Shown here: in pieces, positions 45,465 to 57,649 of the stretch
Position numbering within the stretch: the first letter of the stretch is position 1
How the letters are laid out: each line of letters begins with the position of its first letter
Assembly: GCA_030015575.1 (NCBI GenBank)
Contig: CM057344.1
Location: 183,723,044-183,787,043 of the forward strand
Source: Agapanthus africanus
Taxonomy: Eukaryota; Streptophyta; Magnoliopsida; Asparagales; Amaryllidaceae
Reading direction: 5' to 3'
DNA length: 64,000 bases
The notes under the pieces: model-generated
What the model was told of the DNA's origin: nothing
The model's input: only the letters and a program-made list of their open reading frames with translations
Databases searched by the model: none
Made by a program: the position numbers and the translations under genes

Positions 45465-47745
45465 TGTAAGTGCACGGCGGCGCCCCGGCCGTCAATCCGA
45501 CGGCCAAAAGCGGAAGCGGTGAATAACTTAAATTTTCTTGGACTGGCAAACCGCCGCGCACTAAAACCCGGATCGAACCATTAACTAGTCCTAGCTATCT
45601 ACAAGAAAGAGAATAGAGATATACCGACGATCCAAGTCCTCCGGTCTTCTCGTCATGGTCCCGATCTCCTGCGGAATGCCCCGTCTCCTCCTCGTCGCCG
45701 GAAGTGCACCACATCGCCTACTTTGTTTACGGGCTCCCACCTCAATGCCGAGGCAACTCGGGCACGAAGCCGGCTACTCGACGTGCCCAAGGTTTGCTGT
45801 AGAATATGTAGTGAAGAAGTCTCATTTTGGGGTTGTAGGAGGTGCCATTTTGATGGAGGAATGATACAAGAACTATATGGAGGGACTTTGGGGATTTTGG
45901 AACATCAAATGAGCAAAAACCCCACTCCACAAAATTGGGACAGCCCTATCCCATGTTTGGCCGGCCACAATGGTGAGAGGAGAGAATGGAGTGAGTGGGA
46001 GAGCCAATCAATAAGGAGCCATTCTCATCTAATACCAAAAAGAGAGAGAGAGGAAAACTATCATGCAAAAGAAATGATAGCAAGGAAAGTCCAACACTCC
46101 AACACCAATGATCATCCATCATCAACAACAATCCCAACACTCTACCAACAACCATGACTAAAACCATGATGATAAAGAAAGTCAAGCAATCATGAGTTTA
46201 TGAAGTCAAATGATGGGACAAGTATCATGTCATGATAATAAGCAAAGAACCCCCTCCACAAACACTCATTTGCAACAATGCAAATAAGCCCTCCTCCACC
46301 AATCTTCGGCCAATGAACGGAACAAAGGAAATTGGCCGAAACGGAAAGCAAACTGGCAACTCCAGAAAACTGGTCCCGTAATAAATTACGGGAAAACCTC
46401 GATACTGTGCATACACACCCGCATCTGTATTTCGACCGAAATACAAATGCAATGAGACAAAATCTACACTGTACTATACTAGGATCCGGCTTAAACCAAA
46501 GCCGGCTAGTAATATCCGTTCGATCCTGATCCGTGCAATACTGCACGTATCTGATCGAACCCTGCCATATATCCATACGGCCTATAGTACTAACTGTCCG
46601 ATCCTGATCCGTGCAATACCGCACGTATCTGATCGGACCTTGCCATATCTCCATACGGCCTCTACAACCTTTCGCCCGAAAGCTGAGTAACTGAATGTGG
46701 GGGACTCTAAAGACTCATCAACACCTTGGTTGTGGATTTAACCACTAGCACGTCAGAGGTATAAGCCAATACGTAACGGGCTACCAGGTACTGACTAAAA
46801 GGGATGTCTGTGAGCGAGCTCAGCCTGACAACCCTACTGAGCCTGTCAGTGACAATATCCGTACAGTCCGGTCCGTTCGTCTATGAGTATCGCATGGCGG
46901 GCCTAGGGGGTTGGTAAAAGTCAGACCCCAAAAAGCGGTACAAGTCGTGTCGGAGTGTAGCCCAGAACACCCTGAGATACTACTGGAATACCTACCAGTA
47001 AATCTCCTTGCCTTGGCCAAGGACTTTGTGTAATGGCTCTCCTAGACACAGCACGACCTCACCCCCAATACCGGGAGAGACGAACCCCTGAAGATACGCT
47101 CACTGCCTCCATGTGGCTCGGGACTGTACCCAACTAAAACCTGTTTGCACGACTCCTTTGAGCCGTGGTAGGGTAGTAATCAAAGTACAGTGGGAACTCA
47201 CACGAGACAAATGACGATCCCCAGGTCGATGAACTAACCTGCACACATGTCACCAGGGAACTGCCATCTGACGTCTGGTATATGACCAACTAGCATGTTC
47301 CCGGCGAGTCCTGTCCGGTGTACTCATAACCCAATGAGCACCTGTATACATTTTAGGTGATCCAACTGACACCAGTGGCTTGTGAGACCGGCCACCGCCC
47401 CTCGTCGGGGTCTCGACTGTATACACTAGTCTACTATGGAGAATCGATGCCCTGTCTCGAAACTCTCACGACTAGGGACCTTTTAAGGATATGCTTATAG
47501 ACCCCCAGCTCCCACTTATATGATCGCCCTCATACTGCTGGTGGTCAAGCAAGAATCCTAGGGGCTCTATCAACGTGTAATAGCGACGTGTCAGGTCACT
47601 TAAAACAGTACACGATGATAAAGGTAAACCAGATAGCATACTATCATCTCGAGTAAGACTGTCCTACCGGGATAGGTCCTCCCTCAATCATTGCAATCAC
47701 GTACCTGTGATCCAATAATTGACTCTGAGGGCACTATCTCCAACA
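45465..47745 (-). repeat. Copia-3 3' LTR
   Basis: It runs TGTAAGTGCACGG (plus left end) to ATCTCCAACA. The right end meets the tract AAGTGGGAGAT (minus, 47746-47756). The frames at 45723-46157 and 46190-46654 recur in the other LTR and are not genes. Confidence 0.9.
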
Positions 47746-49950
47746 ATCTCCCACTTGCACTCAAGGCTAATTATTGCGATGTCGCATACTCACAGCCCGT
47801 GTGATACCGAACACCCAACTCCTCTACTAGTCAGTCTCACAAAGCTCGTTTGCGGAACTATTGCGTTCGAGGAATAGCGTCAGTGAGTGGATCCGCTTAG
47901 TTGTTTCTTTCTGTGTCTCTCTATATCTCAAGTTCGCGGAGAAAGCTATCTCCCGAAAAGAGCAATACCTGTCTCAGAATATGTCTGGATGTCTGATGGG
48001 ACATAGCTCATAAATGAACTCCAAATCCAAACTTCTTAGACTGTATCGTCAACTGAACTTAATCAGTATCCTGCGCGCCATGCCTCCCTCAGTATTGCCT
48101 TGGACCACCTGTCCAAAATACTGCCCCTCATCAGAAGGAAAAATATAACTCTGACAACCTCCTTGTCGTCCATGTCACCTTGGAAGCCTGGAATGATAAC
48201 TGTCTCCTGAATGAGGCTGTCGTTATCATATCCCTAGAACATCCACTTATGTTCTAAAACTGCTTCCGACCGTTTCTCCAGGATTGGATTAATGTCAACT
48301 TATTGCATCTAGTGCAAGAACAACATCTGGTGTGGTACTTGACATCTCATGATTGACTCAATTGCCTAAGCAAGTGATCTGCTAATCATGCATATCCCTC
48401 TCCCTTTTAGTCTGTAAGACAGTTTTAGAGAGGGTGACTCCATCACCTGCAGGTACACTACCGTGCCAGGAGTCGTCCATTCTAAATACTCTTAGAACGC
48501 TGTCAAAGTACCCTGATTGGGAAACCACCCAAATCTAGATCTAAAACCATAGATCTAGTAACCAGTATGTCTGATATAATGTCCAAGTCCCATGTGGAGA
48601 AACTACTGTGTGACGACCAAAGTATAACCGATCGTAGTATAGGAATATCACTTCCTACTCTGCGTATGTCATCCAATACCAGGATATCACACCCTACTAC
48701 CTTGTCAACAGATCCATCCCCTATTCTGATGAAGTCAAACCCATGACTGTCACGTCAGAAATAGATGATCTATCTCCGCTACATCTGCTTTAGTCTATAA
48801 ATAGACATAAGCTACCTGTCCACCAATGCTTCCGCTGCTCCCACTGACTACGACAACCCTCTGGCAGAGTCATACAGACGTGCACTTCTAAAACTAGTTT
48901 AGAACGACGCTATGCTCATCCTCCCGCCGGGTCTCGCAGCCTGGAACAACAGCAATGGTAATTGTGGGTAAACAAGAACTTCCCTGTCACCGTCCTTGAG
49001 GCAACCGGAGTACCTCTCGGGTGCCTGAAGTTACCCACCGTATCTGCGGAGTGGCCAATGGAATGTCAAACCAGATTCAAATCATGCAGCTGTCTCCAGT
49101 GCATGTCAACTAAATGGAAGGAGGCCGATCAGCGTTACTCAACTTAGGAATACTTCCAATTATGAATAATCTGAGAAAAAGAAGTAAGTTCTCTTAGTCA
49201 TTACTATCAACTGAATACCATACACAAGTATCTATATCTTCGATCACTCTGAAGAATCCCGATACTTGCTATACCTGGTTCTCTACTCTATTCAAATACC
49301 TATAACTTCTCCAAATTCAGACCCTGTGTTTCCACGAAACACTTGTCTAAAAGCTAGAGAAGTCATAAGTAAACCGAATATAGTACGAGGACCACCCCCT
49401 CTGTCCTGATGGACCCTGGATAACATACAATACTCTGTATAAGTCCCCTGAGTCTGATAACTCATTCACTGTGTGTCGTAGGTTGAAAACTGTACTTATG
49501 GTTAAGAAGAATTACACCGCTGTTTAATGCTCCTTACCTAACCATCCACTGATATAGGTAAATGTCATAGACATAATTTCACAAAGGTATATCTCACTCT
49601 ATGAAAATAGACGTACAGATATATCAATTTGAAATTGGTGCATAAAAGCGGATATTCAAAACCAAATATTTGCCGACCGGCAAACAGCCCAGGTGATTTC
49701 CTCAAATATCACTGATTACAACGAATCCCGATATAATGAGGATGATCACCCAATTCCCAATAACTTACTCCCACTCATCATCTGTAAAACTATACAGATG
49801 TGAGAATCATACTTGGTAAATACATACCCTGGAGCATGTGTCTAACTGGGAAATCAGTTTTCGTTTAACAGTACACAGTGAAACTGAAACATTGAAATGT
49901 TTCGATGGGGTATCTTGGTATTCCTAGTAATGCCCTTTCCATTATCCAGA
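47746..49950 (-). pseudogene. pol: Copia-3 pol remnants (RNase H, RT and part of integrase)
   Basis: No frame longer than about 75 codons survives, but minus-strand similarity to Copia-A pol is recognisable in order. The ADPLTDAIPRTQ-like end lies near 47830-47910, an FQGDMDDKE RNase H segment near 48160-48190, a VLRVFRMDDSWHG RT stretch near 48450-48500, AGAGGGTTGTCGTAGTCAGT (Copia-A GFVDSGSSG region) near 48840, and a PERYSGCLKDGDRE-like linker near 48990-49030. Stops and frameshifts are many. The left part of the window of similarity is clear; the upper limit near 49950 is approximate. Confidence 0.75.
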
Positions 49951-50014
49951 TTCACAACTGTAACCGTATAATTCTTTGCCACCTCTCCAAATCCCTTCAT
50001 ATGTCTTTAGTCAT

Positions 50015-50780
50015 TACCTTCTGCACACCCCTTTAGGCCAAATGGTTTTCTTCCTTCCCTACCGTTCGGCACCAGCCTATGGTTTGGAAGAAGACTATCC
50101 AATAAGCATAATGGGTGTACTGTCCCAATCCTAGGAACATTCGCAATGAGAGAGGGTGAAGATATAAGACACCTGAATAAATCTTATTCCTATTTCTCCT
50201 GAACCAGAATCCATCCCCGAGCTGGAACAAGTTCCTTTCGAGTTCGTATATAACCATACGATGGAGTATCCAAATAAACTGTGGATCTTCGTAGTGATAC
50301 GGAGTGTCCTGGAGAAATACAAAGGTGATGTGGGAGTGGTAACGAAATACTTGGTTTGGTCGTGAATATCTGTTGCAATTTACTTTGCCCTCTTACTAAT
50401 CCCTTGCTTTGTCTGAACTTAATACCTTCTGCACACCATCGTTATGCTAATTGGTTTTCTTCATTCCCTACCGGTCGGCACCAGCCTAAGGTTTGGAAGA
50501 AGATAATCCAATTTGCGTAATAGGTGTACTACCCCTAAACCAAGGAGTACTCGTAACCTGAGAGAGGGTAAAAGGAAAAGACAACTGAATAATCCTATCC
50601 GTTTTCTCCAGAACCGGAAACCATCCTCGAATAAATCCCTTCGAGTTCGTATCTAACCATACGATGGTTTTGTCCAATGGAAGTGGACGTTCGTAATAGT
50701 ACGGGGTGTCCTGGAGAAAAGGGTAAAAGTAGGAGTGGCAATGAGGTTCGCAACTCTGACAATCCAAAAGCCAGTGTTAA
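50015..50780 (-). repeat. Tandem duplication in Copia-3, about 408-bp period
   Basis: ACCTTCTGCACACC recurs at 50015 and 50423. Each copy contains GGCACCAGCCTA, GGTTTGGAAGAAGA, TCGAGTTCGTAT and GTGTCCTGGAGAAA in order. Related single-copy sequence lies in Copia-D near 57190-57480 in the opposite orientation, as expected from the elements' orientations. Confidence 0.75.
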
Positions 50781-50836
50781 GAAGGTTCGGTTAATTTGGT
50801 CACTGAGTCATAGTCTTAGGGTCGGGTCATTGGTCG

Positions 50837-52983
50837 CTGCCAAAGAGAGAGAGAAAAGAAACACTCAGCGTGCACTCTAACCTAGATCAGAATGGTTACC
50901 AATTTATCTAATCTGGAATCCTCCCACTGTACCTCAAATTCTCCTCCAAACCTGAAAGAAGAATTAGTCGGGGTTACCCGAGGAGTAAACTAACTCATCA
51001 GAGGGAATCGGGATCCAACTATCATTGCATGATAACGTGACGGAATCCGCTCACGCTATCACACTCCAGAAGGTATGCGCATATCTGGCAAGTTTCAGTT
51101 CTTTTGAAACTCCCGATGTGATTTCTGCCCCATGCTCTTATGACCTTGACTTTGGCCAACATATCATAAGTCACATGTCAAGTTCTACCCGTCATTCTCC
51201 AGGTTAATTTGAATCCACCCGTACATACCCTTGACCTTGGCCAACATGGCAGTACGACTGTTCCAAACCAACGCATCTATCTATGCTGCATATGAATACC
51301 CCAATAGCTACCAATCACTGTGCCTTGACTTTGGCCAACATACACAGCTTGAATACTATTGACCACCCATATGAAACGACGGAGGGCTACGAATGGTTTC
51401 TGGCGAAAACCTTTAACGTAATGAACTTGATATCGTCGAAGGAACGGATAGCTTTTTAAAAATATAGTGACGAAAACCTTTGCTAAAGAGGTCACTCCCG
51501 GTGAAGGGATCTCGGCTCTTTCCCCGTAGAATGGGGTGCAGGATATTCCAAATGAATACCGCGATGCAAAGCAAAAGTAATCGGCTATAGTGAAGTTAAT
51601 GCCCTGACGCAAACTTTTGTCCAAGGGGTCACTCCCGGTGAAGGGATCTCGGCCCTTGCCTCGTCGACTGAGGAGCAGGATATTCCAACTGAATACCACG
51701 ATGCAAAACAAAAGTGAACGTCCTTGCAATTACAGCTTTTTGAAAAGTGTTCCAACAACATCAGATTAGGTTTGTTTTAACTTGCATTGATCCGAATCAA
51801 TGCAGTCCCATCAATTGATCACACCAAAAAGAACGAAAATATACTGATGTACGTATATGCCATCCGCATTCGCCACTGGGTCCCGTCATTACCCGTTAGG
51901 TTAGCTTACTAACGACAGAGCGGGGACTGGACTAGCGCGGATGCAAAACATATACAACATCTACTAATATATATACCAATATATTATATTTCGCTCAAGG
52001 CGTGAAAGAAATGCAACATCACAGAGAATGAACAGCATCACAGAAACAATACAGATATCTGGGATCCCCGGGTTTCACAGAGCCACTACTGAAACCCGAC
52101 GTTCCCCTGGTCGTGTGGATAGCCTGTGCAATGAAATCCTAGACCCCTCCTGGGTCAACTTGTACCCCCTACGAGTGCGGCGAATAGCCCGCCAATCCTA
52201 GAGTGAAGCCCCCTCCGTCTCAATGCCATGAGATGCGGGCTTGTTGCCTTCTAGAATCCGGCTATCCGTGCACCCCTCCTTGGGGTAATCCTAGTACAGA
52301 AAGTAAAATATACATACAACGGGTACATCGACCGCAACCAGGTCGTGCCCCAAAATAATAATACAAACAGGCAGTGACGGCAGTCCACATGTCGGACGCT
52401 CGCCCCGCAATATCAAATGTACATAATACAACAAAAACTGTACTAGCATTGCATCCAGGCTATCCCCACGACCGATCCGCAACATCACAGCAAATACATA
52501 GAACATCAACGTGAATGTCACGTTCGCAAATCCGTCTAACCGGGCTATAGCAGTTAGACCAGATTTACCGATCGAGTGATATTCACGGTCGCAGATATAA
52601 TGTAAATACTGTGAAAAATGTGTTTAAAATATCCGATCAATCAAATTATAACAGGTGGGCCCCATGTTAATATTCCAAAACCCCAATTTTAAGCCCATGA
52701 AGCTACTGAAGAAATTCCACACATCAACGACACTGTTCAGCGGCGGAACCGCGGCCCCAGTGGGGTTTTGGCCGCGGTTCCGCGCTCAGTTAGTCGACTG
52801 AATGTGTCGAATTTCTACAGTGTTCTTATAACATCCAGTGCATCACTATTTTACAACCTGAAAAATTTTTCGAGACCAAAAATTTTCAACAGAAACTGAT
52901 GCGAACTAAAATGCGGATTTTGGAATTTTGGTCGATCGGAATTGTAAAACACATTACACCAAGCTAGACTATGTTAATGGCGA
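50837..52983 (-). other. Copia-3 non-coding leader
   Basis: It extends from the primer site (52996) down to the polypyrimidine-CAG at 50837-50862. It contains a 14-bp-stem hairpin at 52743-52783, the conserved leader hairpin at 51894-51914, TTGGCCAARGTCAAG three times (51145, 51230, 51324), and a block with GAGATCCCTTCACCGGGAGTGACC twice (about 51460-51575 and 51605-51715; Copia-A has one copy at about 13785-13870). The 150-codon frame at 51277-51729 spans these repeats and has no gag features. Confidence 0.65.
52743..52783 (-). other. PBS-proximal hairpin in the Copia-3 leader
   Basis: GCGGAACCGCGGCC, a 13-nt loop, GGCCGCGGTTCCGC: 14 perfect pairs, about 200-240 nt from the primer site. It corresponds in place, not in sequence, to the Copia-D hairpin. 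Confidence 0.8.
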
Positions 52984-52996
52984 GGCTCTGATACCA
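52984..52996 (-). other. Copia-3 primer-binding site
   Basis: Minus strand TGGTATCAGAGCC, a perfect initiator tRNA-Met complement. It is preceded by ACTTACAG, which looks like an LTR terminus, but the repeated LTR ends 115 bp further on. Confidence 0.9.
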
Positions 52997-53005
52997 CTGT
53001 AAGTC

Positions 53006-53205
53006 CGCGGCGGTTTGCCAGTCCAAGAAAATTTAAGTTATTCACCGCTTCCGCTTTTGGCTGTCGGATTGCCAGTCCAATTAAATCAGTGCCTCTGTTT
53101 CTATATTGGACTGTAAGTGCACGGCGGCGCCCCGGCCGTCAATCCGACGGCCAAAAGCGGAAGCGGTGAATAACTTAAATTTTCTTGGACTGGCAAACCG
53201 CCGCG
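53006..53205. repeat. 66-bp inverted repeat across the Copia-3 5' LTR end
   Basis: Arms 53006-53071 and 53140-53205 are reverse complements with one mismatch (53062). The right arm is normal LTR sequence, also at 45493-45558. The left arm lies in 114 bp of extra DNA (52998-53111) between primer site and LTR, absent beside the other LTR. Confidence 0.9.
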
Positions 53206-55392
53206 CACTAAAACCCGGATCGAACCATTAACTAGTCCTAGCTATCTACAAGAAAGAGAATAGAGATATACCGACGATCCAAGTCCTCCGGTCTTCTCGT
53301 CATGGTCCCGATCTCCTGCGGAATGCCCCGTCTCCTCCTCGTCGCCGGAAGTGCACCACATCGCCTACTTTGTTTACGGGCTCCCACCTCAATGCCGAGG
53401 CAACTCGGGCACGAAGCCGGCTACTCGACGTGCCCAAGGTTTGCTGTAGAATATGTAGTGAAGAAGTCTCATTTTGGGGTTGTAGGAGGTGCCATTTTGA
53501 TGGAGGAATGATACAAGAACTATATGGAGGGACTTTGGGGATTTTGGAACATCAAATGAGCAAAAACCCCACTCCACAAAATTGGGACAGCCCTATCCCA
53601 TGTTTGGCCGGCCACAATGGTGAGAGGAGAGAATGGAGTGAGTGGGAGAGCCAATCAATAAGGAGCCATTCTCATCTAATACCAAAGAGAGAGAGAGAGG
53701 AAAACTATCATGCAAAAGAAATGATAGCAAGGAAAGTCCAACACTCCAACACCAATGATCATCCATCATCAACAACAATCCCAACACAATACCAACAACC
53801 ATGACTAAAACCATGATGATAAAGAAAGTCAAGCAATCATGAGTTTATGAAGTCAAATGATGGGACAAGTATCATGTCATGATAATAAGCAAAGAACCCC
53901 CTCCACAAACACTCATTTGCAACAATGCAAATAAGCCCTCCTCCACCAATCTTCGGCCAATGAACGGAACAAAGGAAATTGGCCGAAACGGAAAGCAAAC
54001 TGGCAACTCCAGAAAACTGGTCCCGTAATAAATTACGGGAAAACCCCGATACTGTGCATACACACCCGCATCTGTACTTCGACCGAAATACAAATGCAAT
54101 GAGACAAAATCTACACTGTACTATACTAGGATCCGGCTTAAACCAAAGCCGGCTAGTAATATCCGTTCGATCCTGATCCGTGCAATACTGCACGTATCTG
54201 ATCGAACCCTGCCATATATCCATACGGCCTATAGTACTAACTGTCCGATCCTGATCCGTGCAATACCGCACGTATCTGATCGGACCTTGCCATATCTCCA
54301 TACGGTCTCTACAACCTTTCGCCCGAAAGCTGAGTAACTGAATGTGGGGGACTCTAAAGACTCATCAACACCTTGGTTGTGGATTTAACCACTAGCACGT
54401 CAGAGGTATAAGCCAATACGTAACGGGCTACCAGGTACTGACTAAAAGGGATGTCTGTGAGCGAGCTCAGCCTGACAACCCTACTGAGCCTGTCAGTGAC
54501 AATATCCGTACAGTCCGGTCCGTTCGTCTATGAGTATCGCATGGCGGGCCTAGGGGGTTGGTAAAAGTCAGACCCCAAAAAGCGGTACAAGTCGTGTCGG
54601 AGTGTAGCCCAGAACACCCTGAGATACTACTGGAATACCTACCAGTAAATCTCCTTGCCTTGGCCAAGGACTTTGTGTAATGGCTCTTCTAGACACAGCA
54701 CGACCTCACCCCCAATACCGGGAGAGACGAACCCCTGAAGATACGCTCACTGCCTCCATGTGGCTCGGGACTGTACCCAACTAAAACCTGTTTGCACGAC
54801 TCCTTTGAGCCGTGGTAGGGTAGTAATCAAAGTACAGTGGGAACTCACACGAGACAAATGACGATCCCCAGGTCGATGAACTAACCTGCACACATGTCAC
54901 CAGGGAACTGCCATCTGACGTCTGGTATATGACCAACTAGCATGTTCTCGGCGAGTCCTGTCCGGTGTACTCATAACCCAATGAGCACCTGTATACATTT
55001 TAGGTGATCCAACTGACACCAGTGGCTTGTGAGACCGGCCACCGCCCCTCGTCGGGGTCTCGACTGTATACACTAGTCTACTATGGAGAATCGATGCCCT
55101 GTCTCGAAACTCTCACGACTAGGGACCTTTTAAGGATATGCTTATAGACCCCCAGCTCCCACTTATATGATCGCCCTCATACTGCTGGTGGTCAAGCAAG
55201 AATCCTAGGGGCTCTATCAACGTGTAATAGCGACGTGTCAGGTCACTTAAAACAGTACACGATGATAAAGGTAAACCAGATAGCATACTATCATCTCGAG
55301 TAAGACTGTCCTACCGGGATAGGTCCTCCCTCAATCATTGCAATCACGTACCTGTGATCCAATAATTGACTCTGAGGGCACTATCTCCAACA
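53112..55392 (-). repeat. Copia-3 5' LTR
   Basis: 2281 bp, the same length as the 3' LTR. It starts TGTTGGAGATAGTGCCC on minus at 55392 next to the GCATA duplication. Confidence 0.9.
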
Positions 55393-55397
55393 GCATA

Positions 55398-57058
55398 ATT
55401 GATGTGTGATCAATTAGACGATGCTGCACATTAGAACATGTGATGGTGTGTTTTGATTTGGTTCGGATTGTTGCGATCGAATAGCTCAGCGTGTGAATGT
55501 GATGCACAAGCTTTGTATTTCATTCATGTATTGTCTATAATGCCAATTGTATATTCTTTTATTTGGAACGCGGTCTGGTTGAGACCGTCGTTGCCTATTG
55601 TATGTATATGATACAGGTTACCCCGCGATGGAGTGCTCGAGCCGCCGGGTTCTAGAATGCGCTAGGTGGCAATCTTAGGGAGTTGAGATCGGGCCATCGT
55701 TCTAGAATTGGAGGGTTGCTCGCCTTACTTAGAGGGGTATATGGTTTATTTATGACCCGCAGAGGAGTGCTTGAGCCGTCGGATTCTAGAATGCGCCGGG
55801 TGGCCCCCTCATGGTGTTGAGGTCGGGCTGCCTCGTTTCAAGGATTGGCGGGTGGCTCATTGTGCTCGTAGGGGTCTTAATTTGGCTATGTACGGGCTAT
55901 TCATGCGACCGTGAATGCCGCATTTCGTTTGGGGTTCAAACGAAATGCAGGATTCCTAGGATATCCGACTTTTCCATTTATGTTTTTCCGCACGCCTGTA
56001 ATATGATTACTTTCCTATGATGTGTGTATATATATAAATAAGTGTTTTTATATGCTTTACATTTGCGCTAGCCCTGCGTCTGTCCTACCGTAAGTTAAGT
56101 AACCTTACGGAGAAAACCCGGTGTCCCGTGGTGAATGTGAATGGCATATAAAACACTCTATTTTCTTTTTCCCTATTATGTTTTTCTAGTGCGGTAGGAT
56201 ATTTGATAATAAATGTTATTATCCATCTGATGGGATTGTGTTAATATGATTACCGCAAAGAATAAACCTAAATCGATGTTGTAGGAACCATTTTTCATAA
56301 CTACTATGTTTTCAAAACCACACGATTCCTTCAATGATATTAAATTCATTATGTCAAAGGTTTTCTTCAAAACCAGTCGCAACCCTCCGTCATTTCAGAT
56401 GAATATAGTACTTAGTATTCATGTTGCGTTTGTTGGCCTTCGTCAATGCGTTATGTTCAGTAGCTAAGTGATGCTTGTCTGCCGTATATGATGCAATTGG
56501 TTAGGACAGTCGCATAGCTTTGTTGGCCTTCGTCAAGAGCTCGTGCAGAAGGGTCTAAATTAATCATAAAATGACGGATAGAACTTGACTAGCGACTTAT
56601 GGTTTGTTGGCTTTCGTCAAGATCATAAGCCGTTAGGGGTAAAAACGATATCGGGAGTTTCAAGTGTTGAAACTTGCAATGTGATTGCATTCCTTCTGTA
56701 TGATTGTTACATCCCGATTCCTACTGTGAGTAATAGTTATTCCCGGGAGATTTTCGCTTCATAATTAGCTAATCTATTAGGTGTCTAGAAAGGTGTTTAC
56801 GAGGTTATGCCTATAAGGAAACGTGGTTATTAAATTGGGTCCGTACGAGAGCACAGGGGACCTCCTTCGAAATACTTACACATGACTGGCCGACCGATTA
56901 GCGAACTTATGGAGTGTACATGATCTCGGCCAGTTCTTCCTTTAAGATTTGAAGGAGAATTCAACTTAACAGTGGGAGCCATTCTGATTAGATAAATTAA
57001 TAAACCAATCTAATCTTGCAAAAGCGCACGTTGAGTGTTTCTTTTCTCTCTCTGGCAG
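55398..57058 (+). other. Copia-D leader, second part
   Basis: Non-coding. It carries the Copia-A leader landmarks: GGATTGGCGGGTGGCTC/CTCGTAGGGG (near 55843), the hairpin at 56088-56110, TTGGCCTTCGTCAA-type repeats near 56432, 56522 and 56607, and TTTCTTTTCTCTCTCTGGCAG ending at 57058. Confidence 0.65.
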
Positions 57059-57649
57059 CGATCATGATCGACCTTAAACTAAAATATGTAAAACCAAGTT
57101 AACCAAAGCTTTTTATAAACTTTATTTTTAGAATGTCATGATTGCCCTAATTCACGACAAGGCTGCATATGTCTTTAGCTCCTACTTCCCCTTTATCTTC
57201 TCCAGAACACTCTGTATCAGATATAGGGATTCATATTGTTTGGAAGGCCATCTCGTATAGTTAAACTCGAAGAAATTGTTTCAGTTCGAGAATGGTCACT
57301 GGTTCTGGAGAAAATGAATTGTATATTGATATAATTTAATTGTCTCTTCCTTCCATATTCTCTCTAGTTGAGAGCTCCTTGAACAAGGAGAGTACACCAG
57401 TTACGCTTGCTAGATAGTTTTCTTCCAAACCTAAGGTATAAGCTGAAAGGAAGGGAAGGAAGAAAACCAACCAGCATAAGTATAAGTATGGTGTATAGAA
57501 GGTAAGATGAAGAGACATAAAGAGATTGTGGTTAAAGGGAAAGGAGATTGTAACTACTCTCATGAGCCTGGGCAATGGAAGAGACATTATTGAGAATACT
57601 TGGCCACCCTTTGAAGCATATGATACTTCATCTTTTGCTGTGTCTGTAA

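Larger units (their letters stand above)
45465..55392 (-). mobile_element. Copia-3: young but pol-defective Ty1/copia element
   Basis: It is 9928 bp, flanked by GCATA (45460-45464 and 55393-55397), with two 2281-bp LTRs that I found to differ at about eight positions. The minus orientation is fixed by the polypurine tract beside the left LTR and a perfect primer site left of the right LTR. The internal 5.4 kb holds only decayed pol and a repeat-rich leader. It is inserted in the Copia-D leader. Confidence 0.9.

Noticed and set aside
45723-46157. Duplicate frames at 45723-46157 and 53370-53804 (144 codons) as a two-copy gene
   Set aside because: They are the same stretch of the two Copia-3 LTRs; duplication comes from the LTRs, and no protein feature is recognisable.
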